NCBI GenBank assembly: GCA_937997345.1
Contig: CALKTD010000007.1
Location: 1-54,394 of the forward strand
Length of the DNA: 54,394 bases
Direction of reading: 5' to 3'
From: an uncultured Atopobium sp.
Lineage (GTDB): Bacteria; Actinomycetota; Coriobacteriia; Coriobacteriales; Atopobiaceae
Numbering within the stretch: position 1 is the first letter of the stretch; every line of letters begins with the position of its first letter. The notes below the pieces were generated by a model that worked only from the letters and a program-made list of their open reading frames with translations, made no database searches and had not been told where the DNA came from. The position numbers and the translations under genes were made by a program. This document shows, one piece after another, positions 34,683 to 44,197 of the stretch.

Positions 34683-36029
34683 GTGGTAGATCGCTACACC
34701 GGCAAAGAAATGGGCCACATCTTTTCTTTGGAGAACAAGTACGCCGTTTGGCAGGAGATTGAAGTCCTTGCGTGCGAAGCACAGGCTGAGCTTGGTGTTA
34801 TTGGCATTTCTCGCGAAGAGGCAGCTTGGATTCGCGAGCATGCAGCGTTTAACCGCGCTGAGGTAGACGAGATTGAGGCCGTTACCAACCACGACGTCAT
34901 TGCTTTTCTGACCAACATGGGCTCCTATATTGATGCTGAGGTTCCAGAGGGTGAGCTCAAGCCAAGCCGCTGGGTTCACTATGGCATGACCTCAACAGAC
35001 TTGGGTGACACAGCTCTTTGCTACCAGCTCACCCAGGCATGTGACCTGCTTATTGCTGCGGTTCGTCGCTGCGCTGCTATCTGCAAGCGTCGCGCATTTG
35101 AGGAGCGCGATACTCTGTGCGTTGGTCGTACTCATGGCATTCATGCTGAGCCTATGACCTTTGGCATGAAATTTGGTAGCTGGGCCTGGGAGTTTAAGCG
35201 CGACCTTGACCGCTTGAAGGATGCTCGTAAAAACGTTGCCTATGGTGCTATTTCTGGTGCTGTTGGAACCTACTCTTCTATTGACCCTTTTGTTGAGGAG
35301 TACGTTTGCGAGAAACTCGGTCTTGTCCACGATCCACTTTCAACCCAGGTAATTTCTCGCGACCACCACGCTTATCTTGCTGGCGTTCTGGCAACCGTTG
35401 CCGCTACCTGCGAGCGCATTGCAACTGAGATGCGTGCACTGCAGAAGACCGATACCCTCGAGGCCGAGGAGCCATTCCGCAAGGGCCAGAAGGGCTCTTC
35501 CGCTATGCCTCACAAGCGCAACCCTATTACTGCCGAGAAGATCTGTGGTTTGTCCCGTGTGGTTAAGGCAAACGCACAGGTTGCTTTTGATAACGTTGCT
35601 CTTTGGCACGAGCGTGATATCAGTCACTCTTCCGCTGAGCGCGTTGCTCAGGCAGATAGCTTTATTGCTCTTGACCACATGCTGTCAAAGCTTGAGTTTC
35701 TGCTTGATGGCATGGTCCTGTATCCAGAGCAGATGGTGGCCAACCTCAATAAGACCCGTGGCATGCTCTTCTCGTCAAAGGTTCTTCTTGCCCTGGTCAA
35801 CACTGGTATTACTCGTGAAGAGGCATACAAGATTGTTCAGTCCAACGCTATGAAGGTCTGGGCAGATATTCAGCAGTGCAAGGAAGGACCATCCTACCAG
35901 GAGCTTCTTGAGGCAGATTCAGCTTGCACGTTGAGCCACGAGGAGCTTGAGAAGATTTTTGATCCTCGCGCATTCCTTACCCGTTCAAACGTTTTGTTTG
36001 ACCGTCTTGAGTATCTTGAATTGGACTAA
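34683..36029 (+). CDS. purB: adenylosuccinate lyase
   Basis: Two steps of purine synthesis: SAICAR to AICAR and adenylosuccinate to AMP. At 448 residues it is of usual length. Signature sequence SSAMPHKRNPITAEKICGL with the catalytic Ser loop, plus VHYGMTSTDLGDTA and GRTHGIHAEPMTFG. The start is GTG with AAGGAG upstream. purC, the enzyme before it in the pathway, lies 3.6 kb downstream on the same strand. Confidence 0.97.
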   Translation: MVDRYTGKEMGHIFSLENKYAVWQEIEVLACEAQAELGVIGISREEAAWIREHAAFNRAEVDEIEAVTNHDVIAFLTNMGSYIDAEVPEGELKPSRWVHYGMTSTDLGDTALCYQLTQACDLLIAAVRRCAAICKRRAFEERDTLCVGRTHGIHAEPMTFGMKFGSWAWEFKRDLDRLKDARKNVAYGAISGAVGTYSSIDPFVEEYVCEKLGLVHDPLSTQVISRDHHAYLAGVLATVAATCERIATEMRALQKTDTLEAEEPFRKGQKGSSAMPHKRNPITAEKICGLSRVVKANAQVAFDNVALWHERDISHSSAERVAQADSFIALDHMLSKLEFLLDGMVLYPEQMVANLNKTRGMLFSSKVLLALVNTGITREEAYKIVQSNAMKVWADIQQCKEGPSYQELLEADSACTLSHEELEKIFDPRAFLTRSNVLFDRLEYLELD

Positions 36030-36032
36030 ATC

Positions 36033-37244
36033 GTGTCTTTGTTTGGGAACATTTCTCGCCGAAATTTCTTTAAGACGGGAGCGGCTGGTGTCGTAGTTGC
36101 GGGTGCAATTAGCATCGCGTCAGGCTGTTCTCATCAAGAAGGTTCGGGAGATGCAGGAAAACCGCTGGTACTGGACGAGTCTTCTGGCACAAATGTGCTG
36201 GAATCCTATAGCTCAGCGGAGTATTCTGCCCAACCTAGCCAGACCTGGACTCTTCCTTTGGGAAGCGTGCTGCATCCAGCCGATGGAAATTGGATTCCCG
36301 TCACCACGGCCGGAGCGTCTGCTACGCCAATGGTGAAGGGCTCCGCTCTTTCGCTGACGTCTGGCCAGGTTGTTGACGTTGTTCCTGCGGCTCAGATGAA
36401 CAATACCACCGCCGTAATTTACGATGTTCGCTGCTCCGACTCCGTTTATGCATGGGTTGAGGTGGATACCACAACTTTTGACTGGGAGCTTCTTGCTGCG
36501 CCATTTTCTGATGGCAAGCTTACTGGAGATGCAAAGGTCCTTTACAAGGCCGACAAAAACTGGGATCCGGCGCCGTTTGCCTGTGGAGACGACAAGGTGG
36601 TTTGGCTAGTCCAACCAGCTTCTTCTGGCGAGAAAACCCGTGAATCTTCGCACTGCTACGTGTGGCGTGTGGGGGATTCTGAGGGAACGGACGCCGTTGA
36701 ATCTCCAGGTAGATTTGCTACTGCACCGTCTATCTCAAAGGGCGTAGTTACCCTTACTCCTCGAGTTCGCGCCTCCGAGGGTACCTACTATGGCGTTACA
36801 GCATACCTGCTGGGAGACAGCCTTAAAACCAAGGTTGACCAGCTTGTTATGCCTCAATCTGTCAAACCTTTTGCAGCAAGTCGCGTAGACGATAAGTTTA
36901 TTGTGTCAGTTGAAGCAAGTTATGACTCGGGCGGTCTGTTGGGCAAGATGGGAACATATATCCTGCCTGCTTCAGGCGAAAACCCTTACGTCATAGAGCG
37001 TGAACCTTATGCAATATCGGCAGGTAAAGGTAGCCTTTACATAGTTAAGAGCCGCGCCTCTTACGTGTTTGTTGATACGCAAAATCAAACGGCAAACTGG
37101 CTCTATTCAATGGATAGAAGCGTTGATTACGGAGAGTTTCCCGCTCGAGAGGGCAACTGTGATTCTTTTGTAACCTACTCAACTGTTAAGGATCCTACCA
37201 GCGGATATCCGGCTTCCGTGACAGTTCGTGTTTTTTCTTTGTAG
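36033..37244 (+). CDS. Tat-exported lipoprotein, unknown function
   Basis: A 403-residue protein with a twin-arginine signal (SRRNFFKTG), a hydrophobic stretch and a lipobox ending at Cys32 (IASGC). The mature part has a run of beta-strand-like repeats with Trp and Asp-Lys-Val patterns (DDKVVWLV, DDKFIVSV), suggestive of a beta-propeller or similar all-beta fold, but I cannot name a family. It starts GTG only 3 nt after purB without a strong ribosome-binding site, so translation may be coupled. A two-component system follows. Confidence 0.75.
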   Translation: MSLFGNISRRNFFKTGAAGVVVAGAISIASGCSHQEGSGDAGKPLVLDESSGTNVLESYSSAEYSAQPSQTWTLPLGSVLHPADGNWIPVTTAGASATPMVKGSALSLTSGQVVDVVPAAQMNNTTAVIYDVRCSDSVYAWVEVDTTTFDWELLAAPFSDGKLTGDAKVLYKADKNWDPAPFACGDDKVVWLVQPASSGEKTRESSHCYVWRVGDSEGTDAVESPGRFATAPSISKGVVTLTPRVRASEGTYYGVTAYLLGDSLKTKVDQLVMPQSVKPFAASRVDDKFIVSVEASYDSGGLLGKMGTYILPASGENPYVIEREPYAISAGKGSLYIVKSRASYVFVDTQNQTANWLYSMDRSVDYGEFPAREGNCDSFVTYSTVKDPTSGYPASVTVRVFSL

Positions 37245-37344
37245 ATTATTTGTAGGCATAGAGATAGAATGAATACAAATAATTAATGAATAATCGTAAT
37301 GTGCCATACGCACATACATGCAGGGCAAAAGAAAAGGGGAGACA

Positions 37345-38058
37345 ATGGCTTCCGACGAGAAGAAAATTCTGATTGTCGAAGATGAGAAAGTCATCCGTGA
37401 CGCCGTCTCAGCATATCTTGAGCGCGAAAATTACGTTGTTAAGGGCGTTGGCGACGGTCAGAGTGCAGTTGAAGAGTTTGAAAAGCACGCATTTGACCTG
37501 GTAATCCTCGATCTTATGCTCCCAAAACTTTCTGGAGAGCGCGTTTGCCGTGCAATTAGAGATACCTCTAATGTGCCTATCATTATGCTTACCGCAAAAG
37601 GTGAGGTAGAAGACAGAATTATTGGTCTTGAGCTTGGTGCTGACGACTACCTTGTTAAGCCTTTCTCACCACGTGAGCTGGTGGCACGCGTCCGCGCATT
37701 GTTCCGTCGCACGTATTCTGAGCCAGATACTGCTGTTGACGTGCTTGATTACGGCACCCTTACTATTGATATTTCTGGTCACAAGATTCTCATCAACAAC
37801 GAGGAAGTTGACCTGACCGCTTCAGAGTTTAAGCTGCTCACTACCCTTGCTCGCTATCCTGGCCGCGTGTACACACGTATGGAGCTTGTCGAGAAGGTCC
37901 TGGGTTATGATTTTGAGGGCTATGAGCGCACTATTGATTCACATGTCAAGAACTTGCGCGCAAAGCTCGGCGATGATCCTCGTAATCCTCGCTGGCTGTT
38001 CACCGTTCACGGTGTTGGCTATCGCTTTGAGGCTGGCAACGCTAGCCACGAGTCCTAA
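37345..38058 (+). CDS. OmpR/PhoB-family response regulator
   Basis: A 237-residue regulator. The receiver domain has VEDE, the phospho-acceptor Asp in VILDLMLPK, the switch Thr in MLTAKGE and the Lys in DYLVKPFSPRE. The winged-helix effector ends with RTIDSHVKNLRAKLGDD and GVGYRFE. I chose the ATG at 37345, preceded by AAGGGGAGAC; the frame is open upstream to 37318. It pairs with the sensor kinase 11 nt downstream. Target genes unknown. Confidence 0.92.
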   Translation: MASDEKKILIVEDEKVIRDAVSAYLERENYVVKGVGDGQSAVEEFEKHAFDLVILDLMLPKLSGERVCRAIRDTSNVPIIMLTAKGEVEDRIIGLELGADDYLVKPFSPRELVARVRALFRRTYSEPDTAVDVLDYGTLTIDISGHKILINNEEVDLTASEFKLLTTLARYPGRVYTRMELVEKVLGYDFEGYERTIDSHVKNLRAKLGDDPRNPRWLFTVHGVGYRFEAGNASHES

Positions 38059-38069
38059 GCTTTAGAGCT

Positions 38070-39572
38070 TTGGCGTTCTTCAAGAAACATCACTCAAATT
38101 CTCTTAAGAACCCTCCGGAAACTGAGGGTTCTTATAAAACTATTAAGCCTGATCCCGTTGGTACTCAGAGCTTTACTACCCGTATGGCGGCGTTCTTTGC
38201 GCTGACTGCCGTCATGACGGTATTGGTGCTCATCTCTGTTTTGGGCATTGTGTGGGAAAATCGTTTTACCGCTTATACCAGGGAGAACCTACAAAACACC
38301 GTTGATACTACCGCGCTCAATATGTCTCAGGCGTACGCGCGCGCAGAAGGTTGGAATGCAGATGTGCTTTCTATTGCGCGTCAAGCGTCCTCAACTAATC
38401 CTGATATTGGTATTCAGGTCTTAGACGTCTCTGGCGCAGTGCTGTATGACGACTCGCCAAATGCTCGCCGACCTGGCGGAAATAGTGCACTATCTGGCCC
38501 TCAGACAGGCGACGCCGTGGTTTACGCAGTTGTCCAAAACCTGCAAGGCGAGTCTGTGGGCAGCATTAGAATTTGGACGTTTGGTTCTGAACCATTCCTG
38601 ACTCAGCGAGACATTGCGTTCCGTAATGGCTCCTACCAGGCAATTAGTCTTGCTGCAGCCATTGCAATCTCGCTTTCTGGACTGATTGGTATTTTGGCTT
38701 CACGCTCGCTTACCAAGCCGGTACGCCGTATTACCGAGACGGCTGTCCAGATCAGAAGCGGCAATCTTGCGGCTCGCTCAGGCATCCGTGGCGAGAACGA
38801 ATTAGGGCGCCTGGGAGAAACCTTCGACGACATGGCGTCTTCACTCGAAAGAGACATTAAACTTGAACGCCGTCTGACCAGTGATGTTGCACACGAGCTT
38901 AGAACTCCGCTCATGGCTATCATGGCCACTGTTGAGGCAATCCAAGATGGCATCTTACCTGCAGATGAAGAGCGCTTGGAAAACATTGTGTCTGAGAGTA
39001 GACGTCTTTCTCGCCTGGTAGATGCCATGCTTCACCTCTCAAGGCTTGAGAACGGAAAGACAAAGTTCAACCCAGAAAGCGTCAATGTTGTGGCTATGGT
39101 GGCGAGTCTTGTTGCGGTACAAGAAACGCTCTTCAAGGAGAATAACCGCACGTTGACCTTTGTGGATAAGACTCCCGAGGGTAACTGTTTTGTTGATGTT
39201 GACTCGGACATGATTCGAGAAGCCCTGACCAATTTGCTGAGCAATGCTATTCGCTACACCGACGACGGGGGTCATGTTGTTATAACCGTATCAATCGACG
39301 ATATCGATGCGGTTATCTCCGTAACTGATGACGGTATGGGAATTGCTCCTGAGGACATTCCACAGACCTTCTCGCGATTCTGGCGTGCAGAAGAAAGCCG
39401 CGAGCGCTCTTCAGGTGGCCTTGGTGTAGGTTTGGCAATCACAAAAGAGATTATGGACCGTCATAACGGCACTATCTCGGTAGAATCCGAGCTTGGAAAG
39501 GGCACGACCTTCTCGCTGCATCTTCCATTGCTTTCCCAAAATAATATCTCTGTAACAGATACTTTGTTGTAG
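38070..39572 (+). CDS. membrane sensor histidine kinase
   Basis: A 500-residue two-TM sensor: TM1 near 33-57, an extracellular domain of about 130 residues, TM2 near 190-210, then HAMP (SLTKPVRRITETAVQIRSG). The HisKA has the phospho-His in SDVAHELRTPL, and the ATPase has the N-box EALTNLLSNAIRY, G1 VTDDGMGI and G2 GGLGVGLAI. Complete and probably active. The start is uncertain: a TTG at 38070 lacks a good ribosome-binding site, and an ATG at 38183 (just before TM1) is an alternative. Confidence 0.9.
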   Translation: MAFFKKHHSNSLKNPPETEGSYKTIKPDPVGTQSFTTRMAAFFALTAVMTVLVLISVLGIVWENRFTAYTRENLQNTVDTTALNMSQAYARAEGWNADVLSIARQASSTNPDIGIQVLDVSGAVLYDDSPNARRPGGNSALSGPQTGDAVVYAVVQNLQGESVGSIRIWTFGSEPFLTQRDIAFRNGSYQAISLAAAIAISLSGLIGILASRSLTKPVRRITETAVQIRSGNLAARSGIRGENELGRLGETFDDMASSLERDIKLERRLTSDVAHELRTPLMAIMATVEAIQDGILPADEERLENIVSESRRLSRLVDAMLHLSRLENGKTKFNPESVNVVAMVASLVAVQETLFKENNRTLTFVDKTPEGNCFVDVDSDMIREALTNLLSNAIRYTDDGGHVVITVSIDDIDAVISVTDDGMGIAPEDIPQTFSRFWRAEESRERSSGGLGVGLAITKEIMDRHNGTISVESELGKGTTFSLHLPLLSQNNISVTDTLL

Positions 39573-39647
39573 GCCGATTTTTGGGCATTTTGCCGTACAA
39601 TCAAAAGTCCTGCAATACAACGCGCTTTGCGCAGAAGTGAGGTCATT

Positions 39648-40544
39648 GTGGCTGGAGCTGAGCTTCGTCCTGATTCGCACGGTAAGGTTCGCGATATTTA
39701 TGACTGTGGCGACAAACTTTTGATGGTTGCGAGCGATCGCATTAGTGCTTTTGACTTTATTCTCCCCGACGAGATTCCTTTTAAGGGAGAAATTCTGACG
39801 CGTATTAGCGCATTTTGGTTTAATCGCTTCAAGGACCTTCTGCCTAACCACATGATTTCTGTTTTGCCAGATCAGACTCCTGAGCAGTTTGCAGATTACA
39901 CTGAGTATCTTGCCGGTCGTGCAATGCTGGTAAAGAAAGCACAGACTGTGCCAATCGAGTGCATTGTCCGTGGTTACCTTACTGGTTCTGGCAAGAAGAC
40001 CTACGACCAGGACGGTACCGTCTGCGGCATTAAGCTGCCTGATGGCTTGACTGAGGCCTCTAAACTTCCTGAGCCAATTTTTACTCCTTCCACTAAGGCT
40101 GAGCTTGGCGATCATGATGAGAATATCTCGTTTGAGCGTTGCTGTGAGATTGTTGGTGAGGATGTTGCTACTCAGCTGAAGGAAGCCTCGCTTGCAATTT
40201 ATAAGGCTGCTGCAGAATATGCTGCAACTCGTGGAATAATTATTGCGGATACCAAATTTGAGTTTGGTTTTATCGACGGAAAACTTACACTTATTGATGA
40301 GTGCCTTACACCTGATTCAAGTCGTTTCTGGCCTGCTGAAGATTATTCTGAGGGACATGTTCAGCCAAGCTACGACAAACAGTATGTACGCGATTGGCTG
40401 AAAGCCCACTGGGACATGCAAGGAGAGCCACCTCATCTTCCAGAAGAGGTAATTGAGGGAACGTCCGAGCGTTATCGTGCGGCATTCCAGATTATTACGG
40501 GAACTGAGTTTGTACCACTGAAGGAGACCAATGTCACTGCGTGA
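39648..40544 (+). CDS. purC: SAICAR synthase
   Basis: Phosphoribosylaminoimidazole-succinocarboxamide synthase, ATP-grasp-like, 298 residues of the long form. Visible are KVRDIYDCGDKLLMVASDRISAF (split here by text only; key residues K, D, S), the ECIVRGYLTGSG motif, DTKFEFGF and LTPDSSRFW. I chose the GTG at 39648 because GAGG lies just before it. It overlaps the next gene by 14 nt. Confidence 0.95.
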   Translation: MAGAELRPDSHGKVRDIYDCGDKLLMVASDRISAFDFILPDEIPFKGEILTRISAFWFNRFKDLLPNHMISVLPDQTPEQFADYTEYLAGRAMLVKKAQTVPIECIVRGYLTGSGKKTYDQDGTVCGIKLPDGLTEASKLPEPIFTPSTKAELGDHDENISFERCCEIVGEDVATQLKEASLAIYKAAAEYAATRGIIIADTKFEFGFIDGKLTLIDECLTPDSSRFWPAEDYSEGHVQPSYDKQYVRDWLKAHWDMQGEPPHLPEEVIEGTSERYRAAFQIITGTEFVPLKETNVTA

Positions 40545-41157
40545 CACCATTACAGGCGCAACCAAAGAAGCGCGTGAGGCTACCGCAAGCCTTTCAAAGA
40601 AAGAAAACTCTGAGGAGACTGAGCATTCTTCGTATTCCGCTTTTGGTCGCAAATCTGCTGCCACTGCTAAACCAGTACGAGAGGCAGCTGCGTCTGTACG
40701 CGTGAGTGGCTCTAGCTCTGGCTCCAGCGCTCCAAAGAGCAAAGAGGAGAAGCGTGCTGCACGTGCTCGCCAGCGCGAGCGCGAGGATATTCGTAGCCGT
40801 GGATTTGAGGCTATGCTGCGTGCGGATCCAGACTACCATCGTGCCGAGCGCGTTTGGTGGGTCTTCCTTGGCCTTGGCTTTGTTGCAACTATCATTACGC
40901 TGGTGCTTTCATATATGGTTCCAGAGTCTAGAGACCTGAACACCGGTGTTGGTATGATTTCTGCCATCATGCTGGTCTTTGCTTACTTCTGTATCTTTGG
41001 TTCGGTCGTCTACAGCTTCTTTAAGATGCGTCCTCTTCGCAAGAAGATCGAGACTAAGGTTGCCGGTATGACCGATAAGAAACTCAACGATTTCTACCTT
41101 GAGCGTCAGGCTGAGTACGACAGAAAGAGAGCCGAGCGCAAGGCTCGTCGCAAGTAG
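40531..41157 (+). CDS. two-TM membrane protein, unknown function
   Basis: A 208-residue protein translated from an ATG inside the purC end, so coupled to it. The first 100 residues are charged and low in complexity (Ser, Ala, Lys, Arg, Glu). Two membrane segments follow (about 107-130 and 137-163), then a basic coiled tail ending ERKARRK. No family recognised. Confidence 0.7.
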   Translation: MSLRDTITGATKEAREATASLSKKENSEETEHSSYSAFGRKSAATAKPVREAAASVRVSGSSSGSSAPKSKEEKRAARARQREREDIRSRGFEAMLRADPDYHRAERVWWVFLGLGFVATIITLVLSYMVPESRDLNTGVGMISAIMLVFAYFCIFGSVVYSFFKMRPLRKKIETKVAGMTDKKLNDFYLERQAEYDRKRAERKARRK

Positions 41158-41248
41158 CAGCATCGCGCTGCTGGCGGCTCGCAAGTGTCGGCGACGCTTG
41201 CGCTGGCGACGCGACCGCAACTACGCCGCTCGGTGCATAAGCAACAGC

Positions 41249-41264
41249 AAGCGCCATGGCGCTT
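41249..41264. repeat. 16-nt perfect palindrome
   Basis: AAGCGCCATGGCGCTT in the 170-nt gap between the membrane protein and tRNA-Arg. Function unclear; no T-run follows, so it is not a good terminator. Confidence 0.45.
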
Positions 41265-41327
41265 CTTGCCACACAAACATCGGCGAGATTTGCCTACGCG
41301 AGCCTACGTGAGTAGAATATCCTACAT

Positions 41328-41403
41328 GCCTTCGTAGCTCAGGGGATAGAGCACCGCTCTCCTAAAGCGGGTGTCGGCCGTTCGAATCGGCCCGGGGGCA
41401 CCA
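41328..41403 (+). tRNA. tRNA-Arg (CCT)
   Basis: Acceptor GCCTTCG pairs with CGGGGGC. The anticodon loop is CTCCTAA between CCGCT and AGCGG, giving CCT. T-loop GTTCGAATC, with CCA encoded. Confidence 0.95.
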
Positions 41404-41412
41404 TTGATTTCC

Positions 41413-41442
41413 AACCGGCGGCTTCGCGCTGCCGGTTTTTCT
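41413..41442 (+). terminator. tRNA-Arg terminator
   Basis: AACCGGC and GCCGGTT form the stem base, with a GC-rich loop, followed by five T. Confidence 0.8.
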
Positions 41443-42009
41443 TTGTTGCAGCGTATCAGCGTCGGCTTCTTAGGCTTGGCGTGCAAAATAACGCAGCTTA
41501 GTTGCACCTTGCTGAGGAATCGTCTAGCTCTTAATCAAGATAAACGGACAACTAGAAGTTCACTGCCTAGCAATTAGAGAGCCCTAAGACTTGATATACA
41601 TCTCTATGCATAAACTTAATCCAATATGCTTGATAATGAATAGACTTATATAAGAAATCTAACTATCGATAAATTCCGCACTTAAGAAACACACCTATGG
41701 CGGATATTCTGCTCAATTGCGGACATATTACACACCTAATGATGATATTCTGCACGCCTTAGCTATTTTCGGCGTCATGTATACGTCTTTTTGACAGATT
41801 ATCCGACATAGGTGTGCTCAGCCATTATCAAATGGGCCCTATCAACCGTATTCCAAAAATGATGCAAGTAACCTCAGTTATTTGAGGATGTTTTTATTGC
41901 TGGAGACACTCGTGATAATCGCAGTAATGAAATGCTTGCGGCAATGAAGCGCTTGCGCTGCCGAAGCTGATGATGGCACATGTTCTTATGGAGCTATTTC
42001 TGCGACAGC
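41443..42009. other. gene-free AT-rich region with repeats
   Basis: About 570 nt without a supportable ORF. From 41570 to 41930 the DNA is strikingly more AT-rich than its neighbours and holds three copies of a 25-nt repeat (separate entry). A small hairpin CCTCA-GTTATT-TGAGG sits at 41872-41887. No transposase or integrase remnants recognised, though loss from an ancient mobile element next to a tRNA gene is possible. Confidence 0.6.
41690..41816. repeat. three-copy 25-nt repeat, two direct and one inverted
   Basis: Copy 1 at 41690-41714 begins CACACCTATGGCGGATATTC. Copy 2 at 41731-41755 begins CACACCTAATGATGATATTC. Copy 3 is inverted at 41792-41816, reading CACACCTATGTCGGATAATC on the minus strand. 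Copies 1 and 3 agree at 20 of the first 22 bases. They could be ends of a mobile element or protein-binding sites. Confidence 0.7.
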
Positions 42010-42042
42010 AAAAAGCCCTGCAACCGAACACGGTTGCAAGGC
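42010..42042 (-). terminator. terminator of the kinase/cell-wall operon
   Basis: GCCTTGCAACCG and CGGTTGCAGGGC form a 12-bp stem with one mismatch on the minus strand and are followed by TTTTT. It lies 130 nt past the pknB stop. Confidence 0.85.
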
Positions 42043-42171
42043 TTGAACGTACTGGTTGAGCTCATTGCACGCTTGGGGCTGCTCGCTTTGCGTCGCGCCA
42101 GCTGAGCATCGTGGGCCGCGTTACGCGCTTGAAGCCGTGTGCCGCATGCCGCACACTGCACACCGCAGCGG

Positions 42172-44097
42172 TTACGCTGATGGGCGAGGCCCACTGGAGA
42201 CACGAATGGTGATGGTAGCACCAGCTGCAGCACTTGAAGGTGTCTGACCAACTACGTTACCGGTTGCAACGTTGTCGTCATAGACCCAAACCGTGTTGAC
42301 CTGGAAGCCAGCGTTTTCCAGCGTGGACTGGGCAGTTTCAAAGTCCTTGCCAACAACGTTTGGAACAGAACCGCTCTGGGCACCGGAAGAAACAACGATG
42401 GTTACGGTAGATCCTTTATCTGCCTTGCCATTAGCTGGAGACTGTGAAATGACGCGGCCCTCTGGAACGCTCGACGAAGGCTGCTGCTGAGTGTCTACCT
42501 TGAAGCCTGCATCTTTCAGGACATCGGACGCACGCTCGGCAGTCATCTCGGTGACGTCTGGAACATCTGCCTTACCCTTGCCAGAAGACAGGTGATAGGT
42601 GATAGTGTCTCCAGCTTTAGCGTCGCCACCTGCAGCTGGTTCTTGGGTTGCGACATAACCAACGGTTACGTCGTCCGACTCAACCGAGTCACCATTTCTT
42701 GCTTTGAGGCCAACGGCAGCAAGAGCAGACTCAGCCTCTGATGGGCTCTTGTTGGTAAGATCAGGTACCTTAACTGCGGCAGCAGGTTTAGCGCCCTTAG
42801 AGATGACAAGGTTAACCGCGGTTCCCTCAGGAGCCTGCCTGTTAGCGCTTGGTGTCTGGTCGATGACCTGGCCTTCTGGAGCAGAATCGCTGTAGCTTTC
42901 TGTAATAGTTCCCAGCTTAAAGTGGCTGCCAGATGCACTCAGTGCCTGAGTTGCCTGGTCTTTTGTCTGTCCAACAAACTGTGGAACCAGATACTGCTGG
43001 GAGGAGTTGCCGAGGATGTGCGCAATAGCAAAACCGGCAAGAGCCAGGACAACCAAAGCGCCTAAAATGCCGAGAATAACGTTGCGCTTGTGACGCTTAT
43101 TCTCGCGCTTGTCCAGCTCATCGGCCTCTTCACGGGAATGAACGCGGTTCAAGCGACCAGTGTCGCCACCGCGCGTAATGTAGGTGTTGGAGCCGTCAAT
43201 GCCGCGACGATCCAGCCTGGAAGTTGGCTGAGGTGGTGTCACAATGCGGGGGCTCACGCTAGTGTTGCTTGGAATAGTGGCACGGCCAGCAATGAAATCG
43301 CGCAGCGCACGAGCAAGCTCGTCAGCGCTCTGGTAGCGGTCAGCTGGGTTTTTCTCCATGCAACGAAGAATGATTGCCTCGAGTGCAGGGTCAACGTTGG
43401 GGTTGATCAGCGATGGTGGCTGAGGAGCTTCGTTGACCTGCTTCATAGCAACGCTGATAGCGTCGTCACCGGCAAAAGGAACGCGGCCAGTTGCAGCCTC
43501 GTACATGACAATGCCCAGGGAATAGATATCGGTGGTTGGTCCCAAAGGCTTGCCCGTACTCTGCTCTGGAGAAACGTAGTGAGCGGTGCCAAGAACAGAG
43601 TTATCGGTGGTTAGGCTGCTGTTCTTTGCACGAGCAATGCCAAAGTCCATGACCTTGATGTTGCCATCTGGCTGAACCATGATGTTTTGTGGTTTGATGT
43701 CACGGTGAATGATGTCGTGACGGTGTGCTACAGAGAGCGCCTGAGCAATCTGAGAGCCAATCTGAGCGACCTTGCGGGAATCGAGGGCTCCATGCTTACG
43801 GATGCCGCTCTTAAGGTCTGTACCGCGCAGATACTCCATGACAATGTAGTAGGACTCGCCGTCCTTGCCCCAGTCATAGACCGAGACAATATAAGGACTG
43901 GAGAGCGCTGCTGCTGCCTGAGCCTCCTGCTTAAAACGGGCAGCAAAGGACGGATCGTTTGCGTACTGCGGCAGCATCATCTTGATGGCAACAGTACGAC
44001 CAAGAACCTGGTCCTGTCCGCGGTAAACAGTGGCCATTCCACCGGTACCAATTTTGTCTTGAACCTGGTAACGCCCACCGAGCATTCTACCTGGCAT
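42172..44097 (-). CDS. pknB: Ser/Thr protein kinase with PASTA domains
   Basis: A 641-residue PknB-type kinase. Kinase domain 1-270: Gly loop IGTGGMATVYRGQD, catalytic Lys in VAIKMM, HRDIKPQNIM and DFGIARA. A basic juxtamembrane segment precedes one TM (about 338-360). Outside are four PASTA repeats, each starting P.(F/L/V)..., which bind peptidoglycan fragments in the family. This is the last gene of the operon, after the SEDS-PBP fusion, as in other actinobacteria. The 100-nt gap before it could hold an additional promoter. Confidence 0.96.
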   Translation of the reverse strand: MPGRMLGGRYQVQDKIGTGGMATVYRGQDQVLGRTVAIKMMLPQYANDPSFAARFKQEAQAAAALSSPYIVSVYDWGKDGESYYIVMEYLRGTDLKSGIRKHGALDSRKVAQIGSQIAQALSVAHRHDIIHRDIKPQNIMVQPDGNIKVMDFGIARAKNSSLTTDNSVLGTAHYVSPEQSTGKPLGPTTDIYSLGIVMYEAATGRVPFAGDDAISVAMKQVNEAPQPPSLINPNVDPALEAIILRCMEKNPADRYQSADELARALRDFIAGRATIPSNTSVSPRIVTPPQPTSRLDRRGIDGSNTYITRGGDTGRLNRVHSREEADELDKRENKRHKRNVILGILGALVVLALAGFAIAHILGNSSQQYLVPQFVGQTKDQATQALSASGSHFKLGTITESYSDSAPEGQVIDQTPSANRQAPEGTAVNLVISKGAKPAAAVKVPDLTNKSPSEAESALAAVGLKARNGDSVESDDVTVGYVATQEPAAGGDAKAGDTITYHLSSGKGKADVPDVTEMTAERASDVLKDAGFKVDTQQQPSSSVPEGRVISQSPANGKADKGSTVTIVVSSGAQSGSVPNVVGKDFETAQSTLENAGFQVNTVWVYDDNVATGNVVGQTPSSAAAGATITIRVSSGPRPSA

Positions 44098-44197
44098 AAC
44101 TCAACTCCTATCAAGCGTGCGATTTTCTCGCCACGTCACTTACTATCTTAGAACACACCCAACTACTTGGGGAGAAGACCATGCGATGTTTTGGGCG

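Noticed and set aside
41249..41264. Terminator for the 208-residue membrane protein
   Set aside because: The palindrome has no loop and no following T-run.
42043..42171. Additional ORF after pknB
   Set aside because: Open frames here are short, lack ribosome-binding sites and run through the 3' untranslated region before the terminator.
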